Of a DNA stretch of 64,000 bases, positions 26,745 to 35,998 are shown in pieces. Source of the stretch: Sodalis glossinidius str. 'morsitans'. GTDB taxonomy: Bacteria > Pseudomonadota > Gammaproteobacteria > Enterobacterales > Enterobacteriaceae. A model generated the notes under the pieces. The model ran no database searches and was not told the origin of the DNA. It saw only the letters and a list, made by a program, of their open reading frames with translations. The DNA lies in the NCBI RefSeq assembly GCF_000010085.1, contig NC_007712.1:2728001-2792000 (forward strand), written 5' to 3'. The position numbers and the translations under genes were made by a program. Position 1 is the first letter of the stretch. Each line of letters begins with the position of its first letter.

Positions 26745-28077
26745 ATCGGGATAGGGGGCGGCCAGTAACTGGCCAGTCCCCTCCCACACCACCCGGATAC
26801 GGGTCCGCATCGGGCGGTTCGAGCAGTTGAGGTTACGTGAGGCTAGGCATGCCAAGGGAATCCAAGTAAGCAATCGTCAACACGTTATGTACCGCCGACA
26901 GGCTGTTGTGCCAACACCGACGGCTTAGCGCTGCCACCGAACTTGAGGTTTAGCCCCAAGCTTCAACAGCTCCCGGTAAATCGTACTACCACGTCGCCAC
27001 ATTTTGAGCTGAAGAGCGCGCATCCTGCGACGCAACCATTCGTCAAGCTGTCGCCAGCGTCGTGCCGATTGCACTAATTGGAAATACGCTTTCCAGCCCA
27101 GTACATAGCCGGCGTAGTGCTTTGATTACCTGGCTTATGCTGCGTCCACCCGATCGACCAGTCAATTGCCTGATCCTTTGCTTGAACGTCTCCAGCGCCT
27201 TTCTCGACACCAAGCGTCTAATCTCGCCGTTCGGGGCTTCCCAGAGGGTATAACCCCGAAACTTGCGGCCAAAGCCGCTTGCAACCGCACTTTTCGATGT
27301 ATTGATCCTCAGGTACAGCTTGTCGTAGCAGCGCTTGAGCAGTTTCATCACTCGCTCGCCAGCCTTCTCACTGCACACATAGACATTGCAGTCATCGGCA
27401 TAGCGGGCAAAGCAGTGTCCCCGCAGTTCAAGCTCGATCCACTTCGTCGAGAAGCACGTTGGTCAGCAGAGGCGAGAGGGGGCAGCCTTGCGGCGTCCCT
27501 TCCGCACGCTCGACCACCACACCGCCCTTCATGATTCCTGCGTTCAGGTAAGCACGCACCAGCCGGATCACTCCAGCGTCGTTAACGTGCAGACGGCCGA
27601 TGACGGTGGGTATCCCCAGTTCACGTTCGCTTCCATCCGGTTTTGGGATGCCTACGCGTCGTACCGGTTGTGGCCGGTACGTGCCGACCATCTTGTTGCC
27701 GGATGGTCGGCACGCGTACTTCAGGTGTTGTCCGGTCTGCGCAATACTCAGACCATCGACCCCCGCAGCTCCTTTGTTTGCCTTCAGGCGTTTCCACGCG
27801 CGTTGCATGTTTTCCCTCGCGAGTGCTTGCATGAGCAAGTCTCGCCCTGCGTCTTCCGGTTCTTGCCGCGGGAGTCGGGTTTCATCGCTGAGCGCTTTGG
27901 ACGAGGTTTCACCTCACCCTTAAACGATCCGCTCCGCTGGCGCGGACATCTGATGCAATACACGATTCATCGGCAAGGCGTTTGACGCTCCTTCTCGTTC
28001 GGCCCTTCGCCTAGATTGCGGCTACTACGACCTCTGCTGACTTCTCGCTCCGGCTTGCACCGTCGCCCTTTCAGGCC
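26745..28077 (-). mobile_element. 5'-truncated group II intron remnant
   Basis: Inserted between yfbT and yfbS. On the minus strand the 3' end shows a domain V-like hairpin (about 26787-26821, ACCGCCCGATGCGG ACCC GTATCCGGGTGGT) followed by a domain VI-like hairpin (GGGAGGGG ... CCCCCTATCCC with a single unpaired A) and a terminal AT at 26745-26746. Those are the hallmarks of a bacterial group II intron 3' end. Upstream of the encoded reverse transcriptase lies the conserved leader GGAGCGAGAAGTCAGCAGAG near 28040. The 5' ribozyme part (most of domain I, with the GUGYG start) is missing, since yfbT begins immediately. With a broken maturase as well, the element cannot move or splice by itself. 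Confidence 0.8.
26925..27900 (-). pseudogene. ltrA: Group II intron reverse transcriptase/maturase, broken
   Basis: Pieces of an intron-encoded protein: LMQALARENMQRAWKRLKANKGAAGVDG (RT-0/1), SYRPQPVRRVGIPKPDGSERELGIPTV, VERAEGTPQGCPLSPLLTNVLLDEVD (RT-4), the active-site FARYADDCNVYV (YADD, near 27390), then the thumb and maturase region GRKFRGYTLW and WRQLDEWLRRRMRALQLKMWRR up to the stop at 26925. A frameshift near 27435 separates LDEVD from YADD, another near 27085 separates the maturase tail, and the fingers/palm between GIPTV and VIRLV are deleted. The E. coli-type retron EC107-like intron proteins are similar. Inactive. Confidence 0.88.
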
Positions 28078-28740
28078 TCAGGCGACCTCGTGACGACTCA
28101 CCAGGGCGTAATCCCCTTCCCGGGTCACCCTGAGCTGCCACAGCGAAGCGACAATTATTCCCACCGCGTCTTTCTGCGGCGTTTCCGGCGTCGGATTCAC
28201 GGCAATCACCGGACACCCCGCCGCAAGCCCTGACTGGATGCCGGCGATAGCATCTTCCACGACAATGCAGTCCGCAGGCCGGAAACCCAGCTTTTCGGCG
28301 CCGAGCAAATACGGATCCGGCTGCGGTTTGCCGCGCGGCACCTGTTCCGCGGTAATGAGCACCGGCGGCGCCGGGAGCTGTCCTGCACGCACGCGGGCAG
28401 AGGCGACCGGCAGCGAGCCGGAAGTGACAATCGCCCACGGCAGTTGCAGGCGGTTGAGCTCGGTAAGCAGCTCGCGCGCGCCGGGCAGCGCACTTACGCC
28501 CTCAATCGTTTCAGCTTCAAAGCGTTCTAAAAGACGATATTCGTGTTGAATGGTCTTTTCGCTTTGCAGCGGCATAAAATGGCGCAGCGAGGTAATAGCT
28601 TGTTTGCCGTGTATAAAATTCAATACCTCCGCTTCCGGCACGCCATGGCGACGCGCCCAATTTCCCCAGGCCAATTCCACCACCGGCAGCGAATCAATCA
28701 ATGTTCCATCAAGGTCAAACAAAAAGCCTAAACCGCGCAC
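28078..28740 (-). CDS. yfbT: HAD-superfamily sugar phosphatase YfbT
   Basis: Haloacid-dehalogenase phosphatase acting on sugar phosphates in E. coli (HxpA). I choose GTG 28740, behind GAGGAG at 6 bp, because it aligns with the family start RGLGFLFDLDGT; an ATG at 28770 overlapping the yfbU stop would add ten residues. 220 residues. Catalytic Asp9 and Asp11 (DLDGT), motif II Thr in AIVTSGS, Lys in RGKPQPDPYL and acid motif VVEDAIAGI. The last dozen residues (EGDYALVSRHEVA) differ from E. coli and end at the intron junction, so the C terminus may have been altered by the insertion. Otherwise intact. Confidence 0.9.
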   Translation of the reverse strand: MRGLGFLFDLDGTLIDSLPVVELAWGNWARRHGVPEAEVLNFIHGKQAITSLRHFMPLQSEKTIQHEYRLLERFEAETIEGVSALPGARELLTELNRLQLPWAIVTSGSLPVASARVRAGQLPAPPVLITAEQVPRGKPQPDPYLLGAEKLGFRPADCIVVEDAIAGIQSGLAAGCPVIAVNPTPETPQKDAVGIIVASLWQLRVTREGDYALVSRHEVA

Positions 28741-28762
28741 AAGCCGCTCCTCTACTCCGTCT

Positions 28763-29256
28763 TCAGGCATTGATAATTTGCGAAATTTCTACCGCACTCA
28801 AATGATATTGACGCGGACAGGCTTGCCAAACCGCCAGCATCCGCAGATATCTATCCCACATTTTGGTTTGGGCGTTAAAGCCATGGGTACCGGAGTCGAA
28901 ATGGGTGTAGCGCCCTTCGGTGAAGACCATGAAACGCACATAACCCAGATAGCGGGCTTCAGTGGCGACATCGAAGCCGAGAAACTCCAGGCGGCGTTCA
29001 TCAATGTCCTGGCGATCCTTTAAATTGGACCAGAACACCTGCATGGCGTGATGCATTTCCATAATATCGATAATTGTGCGGCAAACGTCTTCACTGAGCG
29101 CGCCGAAATCACGTTCCAGTTCGCGCATCTGCAGGCCGTAGCCACGCTCGACGATAATCTGCAGCCGGCGTAACGTTCGCTATTGTCAGGGTCGAGCAGG
29201 GTCATCATTTTATACTGATTTGACAGGATAAGCCGTTTGGCGTTGGTCATCTCCAT
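28763..29256 (-). pseudogene. yfbU: yfbU, single-base frameshift
   Basis: YfbU (164 residues, UPF0304) has been linked to cell death and lag phase in E. coli; its function is poorly known. The whole protein is readable in two frames: EMTNAKRLILSNQYKMMTLLDPDNSERY from ATG 29256, then QMRELERDFGALSEDVCRTIIDIMEMHHA to CPRQYHLSAVEISQIINA at 28763. A one-base deletion near 29171 (CGTTAC-GCCGGCTGCAG, where E. coli-like genes have CGTTACCGCCGGCTGCAG) separates them. No other lesion was seen, so the event is either very recent or a sequencing error. Confidence 0.88.
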
Positions 29257-29422
29257 AATCTACTCCTGGTGTTAAAAGCCTGGCCGCGCCAGGAAAGTCT
29301 GCATGGCATAGCGCCACGCGCCTGGTACTGCAAACCCTGCTTTGTTTGATGTAAACCATGACCGGATGAAATATTTATGACGGCGGGGCCGGCACCGGGC
29401 GTGCCGACAGGGCCTTTAGACG

Positions 29423-29878
29423 TTACAAATCATCCAGAAACGCTTTATCAAGCAGTTTGAAGGCCCGTTTCAACACCTCGACCAGCATCTGATAGGTCGG
29501 CACGCCTTCCACCGGCGCCAGCGACTGGCCCGCCTCATTGAGCTTTTGCCGTACCTCATGAAAACAGGTCAGCAGCGAGGGGGGCAGCGGCGTTATCGAA
29601 CGCTTGCCGAGCCACCACAGCCCCTGCATCGGCAGGCTACAGGCGAAAATGGCGGTCGCCACCGCCGGGCCGAGCTGTCCTCCCAAAGCGATTTGCCAGG
29701 TCAGGGTAAAGACCGCTACCGCCGGCATGAAGCGCACGCCGAAGCGGGTGGCGCGCACGACGCGATGCTCCGGGAACATCGGCGCCAGGCTTTTTTCGGC
29801 GGGCCAGGCCTTCATATAGTTTTGTCCGCGCTGGAATATCTTGTACCAACTTACCGAACCGGAAGGGAGTGTCGACAT
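29423..29878 (-). CDS. yfbV: Inner membrane protein YfbV (UPF0208)
   Basis: Small two-helix membrane protein of 151 residues, the same length as E. coli from ATG 29878 (the frame extends eight codons upstream). In E. coli the gene influences chromosome terminus organisation by limiting MatP spread; the mechanism is unclear. Helices lie at about 45-65 (RFMPAVAVFTLTWQIAL) and 70-90, followed by LWWLGKRSITPLPP and a soluble C terminus LLDKAFLDDL. Divergent from ackA. Intact. Confidence 0.93.
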   Translation of the reverse strand: MSTLPSGSVSWYKIFQRGQNYMKAWPAEKSLAPMFPEHRVVRATRFGVRFMPAVAVFTLTWQIALGGQLGPAVATAIFACSLPMQGLWWLGKRSITPLPPSLLTCFHEVRQKLNEAGQSLAPVEGVPTYQMLVEVLKRAFKLLDKAFLDDL

Positions 29879-30222
29879 AGCGGACCTCAACTTTATGAAC
29901 AATTATTAAAAAATTAGAGTAACTTCACTATGGATTTTATAACAATTAAATATATTTTGTCTTTACCGCGCTCTGTCGTTATCCTATTCCTCGCTGCGGG
30001 GCTGTGCATGCACCGCCGCCAGCGTTCCTGTCGACCGCGACAGCCAAGGTGGTAGGAGCCGCCTTAAGCTAACGTTTCAGGGCCGCGTGAGCGCATTGCC
30101 GACATCATGACCGCGAAATCACCGCATCCATGATGTTAATCATATAATGTCAGCGGCGGAATGCGCTACGATTAAAGTCTGATTAACGAATTATTAACCA
30201 CGTATAACAAGTAGGTACTTCC
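29879..30222 (+). promoter_or_regulatory. yfbV-ackA divergent spacer, about 340 bp
   Basis: No gene. It should carry the ackA promoter on the plus strand. A TATAAT hexamer at 30143-30148 is a candidate -10, but I see no good -35 at the right distance. The ackA translation start is preceded by a purine-rich AAGTAGG. Nothing else stands out. Confidence 0.4.
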
Positions 30223-31425
30223 ATGTCGAGTAAGCTAGTACTGGTTCTTAACTGTGGCAGTTCATCTTTGAAATTCGCCATTATCGATGCCGCCAACGGT
30301 GAAGAACATATCTCCGGTCTCGCCGAGTGCTTCAATCTGCCGGAAGCGCGTATCAAATGGAAGATGGACGGTGCCAAGCAAGAAGCGGCGTTAGGTGCCG
30401 GCAGTGCGCACAGTGAAGCGCTGCACTTTATCGTTAATACCATTTTGGCACAAAAACCGGAACTGTCGGCACAATTAACCGCCATCGGGCACCGCATCGT
30501 GCACGGCGGCGAGCGCTTTATCCAGTCCGCCATTATCGATGACGACGTGGTAAAAGGCATTGAGAATTCCATTCCGTTCGCGCCGCTGCACAATCCTGCT
30601 CATCTTATCGGCATCCGCGAAGCCCTGAAAGAATTTCCACAGCTGACGCAAAAGAACGTAGCGGTTTTTGATACTGCTTTCCATCAGACAATGCCGGAAG
30701 AGTCGTATCTTTATGCCCTGCCCTATTCTTTATATCAGGATCATGCTATTCGCCGCTACGGCGCACACGGCACCAGTCACTATTATGTCAGCCGCGAAGC
30801 GGCCAAACTGCTCGATAAGCCGGTTGATCAGCTAAACGTCATCACCTGCCATTTGGGCAACGGCGGCTCCGTTTCCGCTATCCGCAATGGCCAATGCGTG
30901 GATACCTCCATGGGGCTGACGCCGCTGGAAGGCCTGGTTATGGGCACCCGCAGCGGCGATATCGATCCGGCCATCGTTTTCCATTTGCATGATGCGTTAG
31001 GCATGTCCGTCGCCCAAATTAATACGTTGTTGACCAAAGAGTCCGGCCTGCTGGGTCTGACCGGCGTGACCAGCGACTGCCGCTATGTCGAGGACAATTA
31101 CCGCGAAAAAGCCGACTCCCGCCGCGCCATGGATGTGTACTGCCACCGGCTGGCCAAATACATCGGATCCTATAGCGCGCTTATGGAGGGCCGACTGGAC
31201 GCGGTGATTTTCACCGGCGGTATCGGTGAAAATGCCGCGATGGTGCGCGAGCTGTCGTTGAAAAAACTGGCGCTGCTGGGCTTTGAAGTGGATCATGAAC
31301 GCAATCTGGCCGCCCGTTTCGGCCATGGCGGGGTGATAACCACCGACACCAGCCGCCCAGCCATCGTCATCCCGACCAACGAGGAATTGGTTATCGCCCA
31401 GGACGCTGCGCGTCTGACAGCGTAA
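30223..31425 (+). CDS. ackA: Acetate kinase
   Basis: Converts acetyl phosphate and ADP to acetate and ATP, the second step of acetate overflow. 400 residues as in E. coli. The signature [16 protein letters not shown] is at the N terminus, with [17 protein letters not shown] and the C-terminal [15 protein letters not shown]. Followed by pta after 75 bp, with an intervening hairpin that may tune downstream expression. Intact. Confidence 0.98.
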
Positions 31426-31434
31426 TTCTAATCT

Positions 31435-31467
31435 CCCCCGCAGGCTTTGTCCGGCGGGGCTGTTTTT
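31435..31467 (+). terminator. Hairpin with T-run between ackA and pta
   Basis: CCCCGC (31436-31441) pairs with GCGGGG (31454-31459) and is followed by CTGTTTTTG. It looks like a weak intrinsic terminator or attenuator inside the operon, which could make pta less abundant than ackA in polycistronic transcripts. Confidence 0.55.
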
Positions 31468-31500
31468 GACTAACGAGCAACCGTTGAAAGAGGTTTAGCC

Positions 31501-33645
31501 GTGTCCCGTACAATCATGTTGATCCCTACCGGCACCAGCGTCGGTCTGACCAGCGTCAGCCTCGGCGTTATCCGCGCCATGGAGCGAAAGGGCGTGAGCC
31601 TGAGCGTGTTCAAACCCATCGCGCAGCCCCGTTCCGGCGAGGACACCCTCGACGCCACCACCCGTATTATCCGCGCCAACTCCACCATTCCTTCCGCCGA
31701 ACCGCTGGCCATGAGCTATGTTGAATCGCTGCTCGGCTCCAACCAGCAAGACGTGCTGATGGAAGAGATCATCGCCCGCTATCATGCCAACACCCAAGAG
31801 GCGGAAGTGGTGCTGGTGGAAGGCCTGGTCCCCACCCGTAAACATCAGTTCGCCACAGCGCTGAACTACGAAATCGCCCGGACGCTCAACGCCGAGATCG
31901 TCTTTGTGCTGTCGTTGGGCAACGATTCGCCGGACCAGCTGAAAGAACGCATCGAGCTGGTACGTTCGAGCTTCGGTGGGAGCAAAAATAAAAACATCAC
32001 CGGCGTCATCGTCAACAAATTGAATGCGCCAGTGGATGAACAAGGTCGCACCCGCCCGGATTTGTCGGAGATTTTCGACGATTCCAGCAAGGCCAGCGTC
32101 GCCAATGTCGATCCGAGCCTGCTGTTTGAAAACAGCCCGCTGCCGGTGCTGGGCTGCATTCCCTGGAATTTCGACCTTATCGCTACGCGCGCCATCGACA
32201 TGGCGCGCCACCTGGGCGCGACGATTATCCACGAAGGGGAAATTCAGACCCGTCGCGTGAAATCCGTCACGTTCTGCGCGCGCAGCCTGCCGAATATGCT
32301 GGAGCATTTCCGCCCCGGGTCGCTGCTGGTCACCTCCGCTGACCGTCCCGACGTACTGGTCGCCGCCTGCCTCGCCGCTATGAACGGCGTGGAAATCGGT
32401 GCGGTACTGCTGACCGGCGGCTATGACATCGATCCGCGCATTCAGAAACTGTGTGAACGCGCCTTCCAGACCGGCCTGCCGATGTTTACCGTGCAGACCA
32501 ACACCTGGCAGACCTCGCTCAGCCTGCAAAGCTTCAGCCTGGAAGTGCCGGCCGATGACCACAGCCGGGTGGAAAAACTGCAAAACTATGTCGCGGGCCA
32601 TATCGATAATGCCTGGATCGAATCGCTGTCCGCCAGCTCCGAACGTCCGCGCCGCCTATCGCCGCCGGCGTTCCGTTATCAGTTGACCGAACTGGCGCGC
32701 CAGGCGGGTAAACGCATCGTCCTGCCGGAAGGCGACGAGCCGCGCACCGTGAAGGCGGCATCCATTTGCGCCGAGCGCTGCATTGCCCATTGCGTCTTGC
32801 TGGGCAACCCCGATGAGATTCAGCGCGTCGCCGCGGTACAAGGCGTGACACTCGGCGACGGCATCGAAATCATCGATCCGGAAGTGGCGCGCGAGAAGTA
32901 TGTCGCCCGTCTAGTCGAACTGCGCAAAAGCAAAGGCATGACCGAAGTGGTGGCCCACGAACAGCTGGAAGACAACGTGGTGCTGGGCACGCTGATGCTG
33001 GAGCAAGGCGAAGTAGACGGGCTGGTGTCAGGTGCGGTACATACCACCGCCAACACCATCCGCCCGCCGCTGCAACTTATCAAGACCGCGCCGGGCAGTT
33101 CACTGGTGTCGTCGGTGTTCTTTATGCTGCTGCCTGAACAGGTATTGGTGTACGGCGACTGCGCCATCAACCCGGATCCGACCTCGGAGCAATTGGCGGA
33201 GATCGCTATCCAGTCGGCTGATTCCGCTGCCGCCTTCGGTATTGAACCACGCGTGGCGATGATTTCCTACTCCACGGGCAACTCCGGCGCCGGCAGCGAC
33301 GTCGAGAAGGTGCGCGAAGCCACCCGTCTGGCGCAGGAAAAACGCCAGGACCTGGTCATTGACGGCCCGCTACAGTATGACGCCGCCATTATGGCCGACG
33401 TCGCGCTGTCGAAAGCGCCCAACTCGCCGGTGGCCGGTCAGGCGACAGTGTTCATCTTCCCGGATTTGAACACCGGTAATACGACCTATAAAGCGGTGCA
33501 GCGTTCAGCGGATCTGATCTCCATCGGCCCGATGCTGCAGGGGATGCGCAAGCCGGTCAACGACCTCTCGCGCGGTGCGCTGGTAGATGATATCGTCTAT
33601 ACCGTCGCCCTGACCGCTATTCAGTCGAAGCAGGCGGAAGGCTGA
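31501..33645 (+). CDS. pta: Phosphate acetyltransferase (long form)
   Basis: Interconverts acetyl-CoA and acetyl phosphate. 714 residues from GTG 31501 with AGAGGTTT upstream. Domain order as in the long enterobacterial form: N-terminal P-loop-like BioD-related domain (TIMLIPTGTSVGLTSVSLG), central DRTGG regulatory domain, and the C-terminal catalytic PTA_PTB domain from about residue 390 (KRIVLPEGDEPRTVKAA, SSVFFMLLPEQVLVYGDCAINPDP, SYSTGNSGAGSDVEKV and FPDLNTGNTTYKAVQRSA). Supplies acetyl phosphate as well as acetate. Intact. Confidence 0.98.
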   Translation: MSRTIMLIPTGTSVGLTSVSLGVIRAMERKGVSLSVFKPIAQPRSGEDTLDATTRIIRANSTIPSAEPLAMSYVESLLGSNQQDVLMEEIIARYHANTQEAEVVLVEGLVPTRKHQFATALNYEIARTLNAEIVFVLSLGNDSPDQLKERIELVRSSFGGSKNKNITGVIVNKLNAPVDEQGRTRPDLSEIFDDSSKASVANVDPSLLFENSPLPVLGCIPWNFDLIATRAIDMARHLGATIIHEGEIQTRRVKSVTFCARSLPNMLEHFRPGSLLVTSADRPDVLVAACLAAMNGVEIGAVLLTGGYDIDPRIQKLCERAFQTGLPMFTVQTNTWQTSLSLQSFSLEVPADDHSRVEKLQNYVAGHIDNAWIESLSASSERPRRLSPPAFRYQLTELARQAGKRIVLPEGDEPRTVKAASICAERCIAHCVLLGNPDEIQRVAAVQGVTLGDGIEIIDPEVAREKYVARLVELRKSKGMTEVVAHEQLEDNVVLGTLMLEQGEVDGLVSGAVHTTANTIRPPLQLIKTAPGSSLVSSVFFMLLPEQVLVYGDCAINPDPTSEQLAEIAIQSADSAAAFGIEPRVAMISYSTGNSGAGSDVEKVREATRLAQEKRQDLVIDGPLQYDAAIMADVALSKAPNSPVAGQATVFIFPDLNTGNTTYKAVQRSADLISIGPMLQGMRKPVNDLSRGALVDDIVYTVALTAIQSKQAEG

Positions 33646-33954
33646 TTTAGCGTTAAAGCGTCAGAAACGACCACGCCGGCCCTGGCGGGAGCGAGGGTTT
33701 TCCCGAGCGAGGCCCCCGGGTCACACCGCACAGGCGTAATGCAACTTTCCTGAAATGAAAACCGGTTTTCCCGTGCAGCCCCACTGCGCCCTGCCTCACG
33801 CGTACGCCGGCTAAGCGCCCGTGTTAATGTCATGTGCTCTTTCCTACGCCTACGCCGGTAAAGCTCGTGCAAATGTGCTGCGCCCGGCCTCATACCTACG
33901 CCGGCTTGCCCGTGCAAATAGACTAGGGTCTGCCTCACGCGACGCTGGCGCCCG
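33646..33954. other. pta-yfcD convergent spacer with degenerate repeats
   Basis: No gene. In E. coli yfcC lies between pta and yfcD; no trace of it was seen here. The right half is occupied by the tandem array listed separately. The left half has a GC-rich stretch with short dyads (CCGGCCCTGGCGG) but no clear T-tailed terminator. Confidence 0.5.
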
Positions 33955-33955
33955 C
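33788..33955. repeat. Degenerate tandem array, unit about 46 bp, 3-4 copies
   Basis: Successive units share the skeleton CTGCCTCACGC / CTACGCCGG / GCCCGTGCAAATG. TACGCCGG cores occur at about 33803, 33851 and 33897, and a fourth partial unit at about 33930-33955 reaches the yfcD stop. Spacing between cores is 46-48 bp. Copies are diverged, and none forms an open frame. Confidence 0.65.
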
Positions 33956-34524
33956 TACTGGGCCGCGCCATCGTCCGACGTTTGCGAGGCCAGCGGCTTG
34001 CCAAAGCTTTGGGCGTTATTGCGGCTCAGCCACAGCGACAGCGCTTTCAGCGAGTCCGGGGTGAATTCGTCGCAGCGGCCGGTAATTTCCTCCGGCGTCA
34101 GCCAGTTGACGGCCTCGACCTCGCTTTCCTGGAGCGCAAACGGGCCATGGGTGACACAGCTGAACAGCGAGCCCCACACGCAGCAGGCCTCATTCTCGAA
34201 ATAAAATTGCCCGTGTTCAGCGAAGGGGACATCCGCAATGCCCAGCTCTTCTTCCGCCTCGCGACGGGCGGAATCGAGCATTCCCTCGCCGCTTTGTACC
34301 ACGCCGCCGGCGGTCGCATCCAGATAGCCCGGATAGAAGTCTTTGCAGGCGGTACGACGCTGAACCAGAATATTGCCCGCACCATCATGCACCACAATAT
34401 AGCTGGCGCGGTGACGCAGACGTTCCGCGCGCATCTGCTGGCGGCTGGCCTGGGAGATGACTTCATTGTTTTCATTGACAATGTCGACCCATTCCTCACC
34501 GGCAGACTGACTCTGTTTCTCCAT
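33955..34524 (-). CDS. yfcD: Nudix hydrolase YfcD
   Basis: Predicted nucleoside-diphosphate-X hydrolase of unknown substrate, 189 residues (180 in E. coli). The Nudix box is complete at residues 73-96 (GGVVQSGEGMLDSARREAEEELGI, matching GX5EX7REUXEEXGU). The N terminus reads EEWVDIVNENNEVISQASRQQMR, the substrate-side region seen in the IPP-isomerase-like subgroup. The C-terminal tail (SQTSDDGAAQ) is low complexity and abuts the repeat array. Intact. Confidence 0.93.
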   Translation of the reverse strand: MEKQSQSAGEEWVDIVNENNEVISQASRQQMRAERLRHRASYIVVHDGAGNILVQRRTACKDFYPGYLDATAGGVVQSGEGMLDSARREAEEELGIADVPFAEHGQFYFENEACCVWGSLFSCVTHGPFALQESEVEAVNWLTPEEITGRCDEFTPDSLKALSLWLSRNNAQSFGKPLASQTSDDGAAQ

Positions 34525-34609
34525 CCTATGACACCCTTATGCAATGGCGCGGACTGCCCGCGCGGTATGGTTGAACGTAAGAAACGCGACTGACGTATTT
34601 TGTCATAAC

Positions 34610-34989
34610 TTAGAAGGTTATTGCGACTTGCGCAATAGTTTCCCCACCATCTAATGCCACAACGTGTAACCGGCCATAAGCCAGCAGCCCATAGCTGGCC
34701 GGGTAGCCGCCTTTTGGCAGGCTGACCGAGCCCGGATTGAACAGAATATGCTCCCCCACACGCTCCGCCTGGGGAAGATGGGTATGGCCGTACAACAGCG
34801 CGTCGCCGGGCGCCAGCGGCGGCGACCTCCGCCGGTCGATAGTCTTCAGGCAGGGGGTTGCGCGGACCATGGTTCAGAAAGTCCCCCAAAAGCAGCAGCC
34901 AGCGGGCGCCGCTTAAATCAAACGCTGCCAGAAGCCGGCGCGTGGCGGCTAGAGAGCCATGAATATCGGACGCTATCATCAATTATCAT
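34610..34989 (-). pseudogene. yfcE: yfcE pseudogene, metallophosphodiesterase
   Basis: YfcE is a calcineurin-like phosphodiesterase (184 residues). An AGGAGA site precedes an ATG at 34989, but the coding frame (ASDIHGSLAATRRLLAAF, LLLLGDFLNHGPRNPLPEDYRPAEVA) is reached only after a shift. The frame then breaks and skips to the C-terminal APGDALLYGHTHLPQAERVG and FNPGSVSLPKGGYPASYGLL. The middle third is deleted, including the RGNCD motif and the GH of the metal site. About 380 bp remain of 555. Confidence 0.9.
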
Positions 34990-35212
34990 TATCGTCTCCT
35001 GTTCGCATGCCGAGACGCCGCACGCACAGACGGTGCGGCACGCCAAGCTTAACAAACTTCAGCCTCCATGCGTCAGCGCTGTCCCGTTATAGTCAGCCGA
35101 CTAACGCCTTTTTGCGCCAAAAACCCCGCTCACACCCCGCTGCTTATTCGCTTTTATCCCCTGCGCTTTTGCACTACAGTTAAGCCACACGCTTCATCCT
35201 GATGGAGGCTTT

Positions 35213-35838
35213 ATGATCGACGTTTATTATGCGCCCACGCCCAACGGCCATAAAATTACGCTGTTTTTAGAAGAGACCGGCTTGCAGTATCAGCTTCACC
35301 GCCTGGATATCAGCGCTGGCGCTCAATTCAAGCCGGCCTTTCTGGCCATAATGCCAAATAACAAAATCCCGGCCATTGTCGACAATCAACCGGCCGACGG
35401 CGGCGCGCCGTTCAGCCTGTTTGAGTCTGGCGCCATTTTGCTTTATCTGGCGGATAAAACCGGACAGCTGCTGTCCCACGACCTGCGCGAACGCCATACC
35501 ACCCTGCAATGGCTATTCTGGCAAATGACGGGCTTCGGGCCTATGCTCGGCCAGAACACCACTTCAGCCAATATGCGCCCGAAAAAGTCCCCTACGCCAT
35601 TAACCGCTACCGCACCGAAACCGCGCGGCTCTACGGCGTGCTGGATAAGCAACTACAGGAGCACCGCTACATCGCAGGCGAGCAGTATAGCATCGCCGAT
35701 ATCGCTACCTACCCCTGGGAGGTATCCCATGAGAAGCAGAATATCTCTCTGGCGGACTATCCCACTGTGCAACGTTGGTTCAACGAGATCCGGACCCGTC
35801 CGGCGGTGGAACGCGCCTGGCGGCGGGCTAACGGCTAA
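35213..35838 (+). pseudogene. yfcG: yfcG, single-base frameshift, disulfide-bond oxidoreductase
   Basis: GST-family protein (215 residues in E. coli) with disulfide reductase activity using glutathione. The N-terminal thioredoxin-like domain (DVYYAPTPNGHKITLFLEE, NKIPAIVDNQPADGG and FESGAILLYLADKTG) and the helical domain (YAPEKVPYAINRYRTETARLYGVL, YIAGEQYSIADIATYPW) are both complete. They are separated by a one-base deletion near 35562 (CAGAACACCAC, expected CAGAACCACCAC). The frame from 35213 then runs on out of phase. The yfcF paralogue that precedes it in E. coli is absent; 34990-35212 holds no gene. Confidence 0.88.
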
Positions 35839-35998
35839 ACCTTGCTGGCCCGGCGGCGGCGCAGATCCCGGCACTGTGTCCGCCACGGGCATTTCCCGCC
35901 GCCGTGGCCTATGCTTTAGGCAGAATGGAGTTTTGCTATCGTTGCGCGCGGCCCCTGCGGTCCGACGCATCGATTAATGTCGGGCGGAGAAGACCACC

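Noticed and set aside
31495..32601. A 368-codon open frame opposite pta
   Set aside because: Shadow of the conserved pta gene; sequence is composition-driven and no ribosome-binding site or motif was seen.
33788..33955. The 46-bp array considered as CRISPR
   Set aside because: Units are contiguous and degenerate without conserved repeat and unique spacer alternation; no cas genes in the window.
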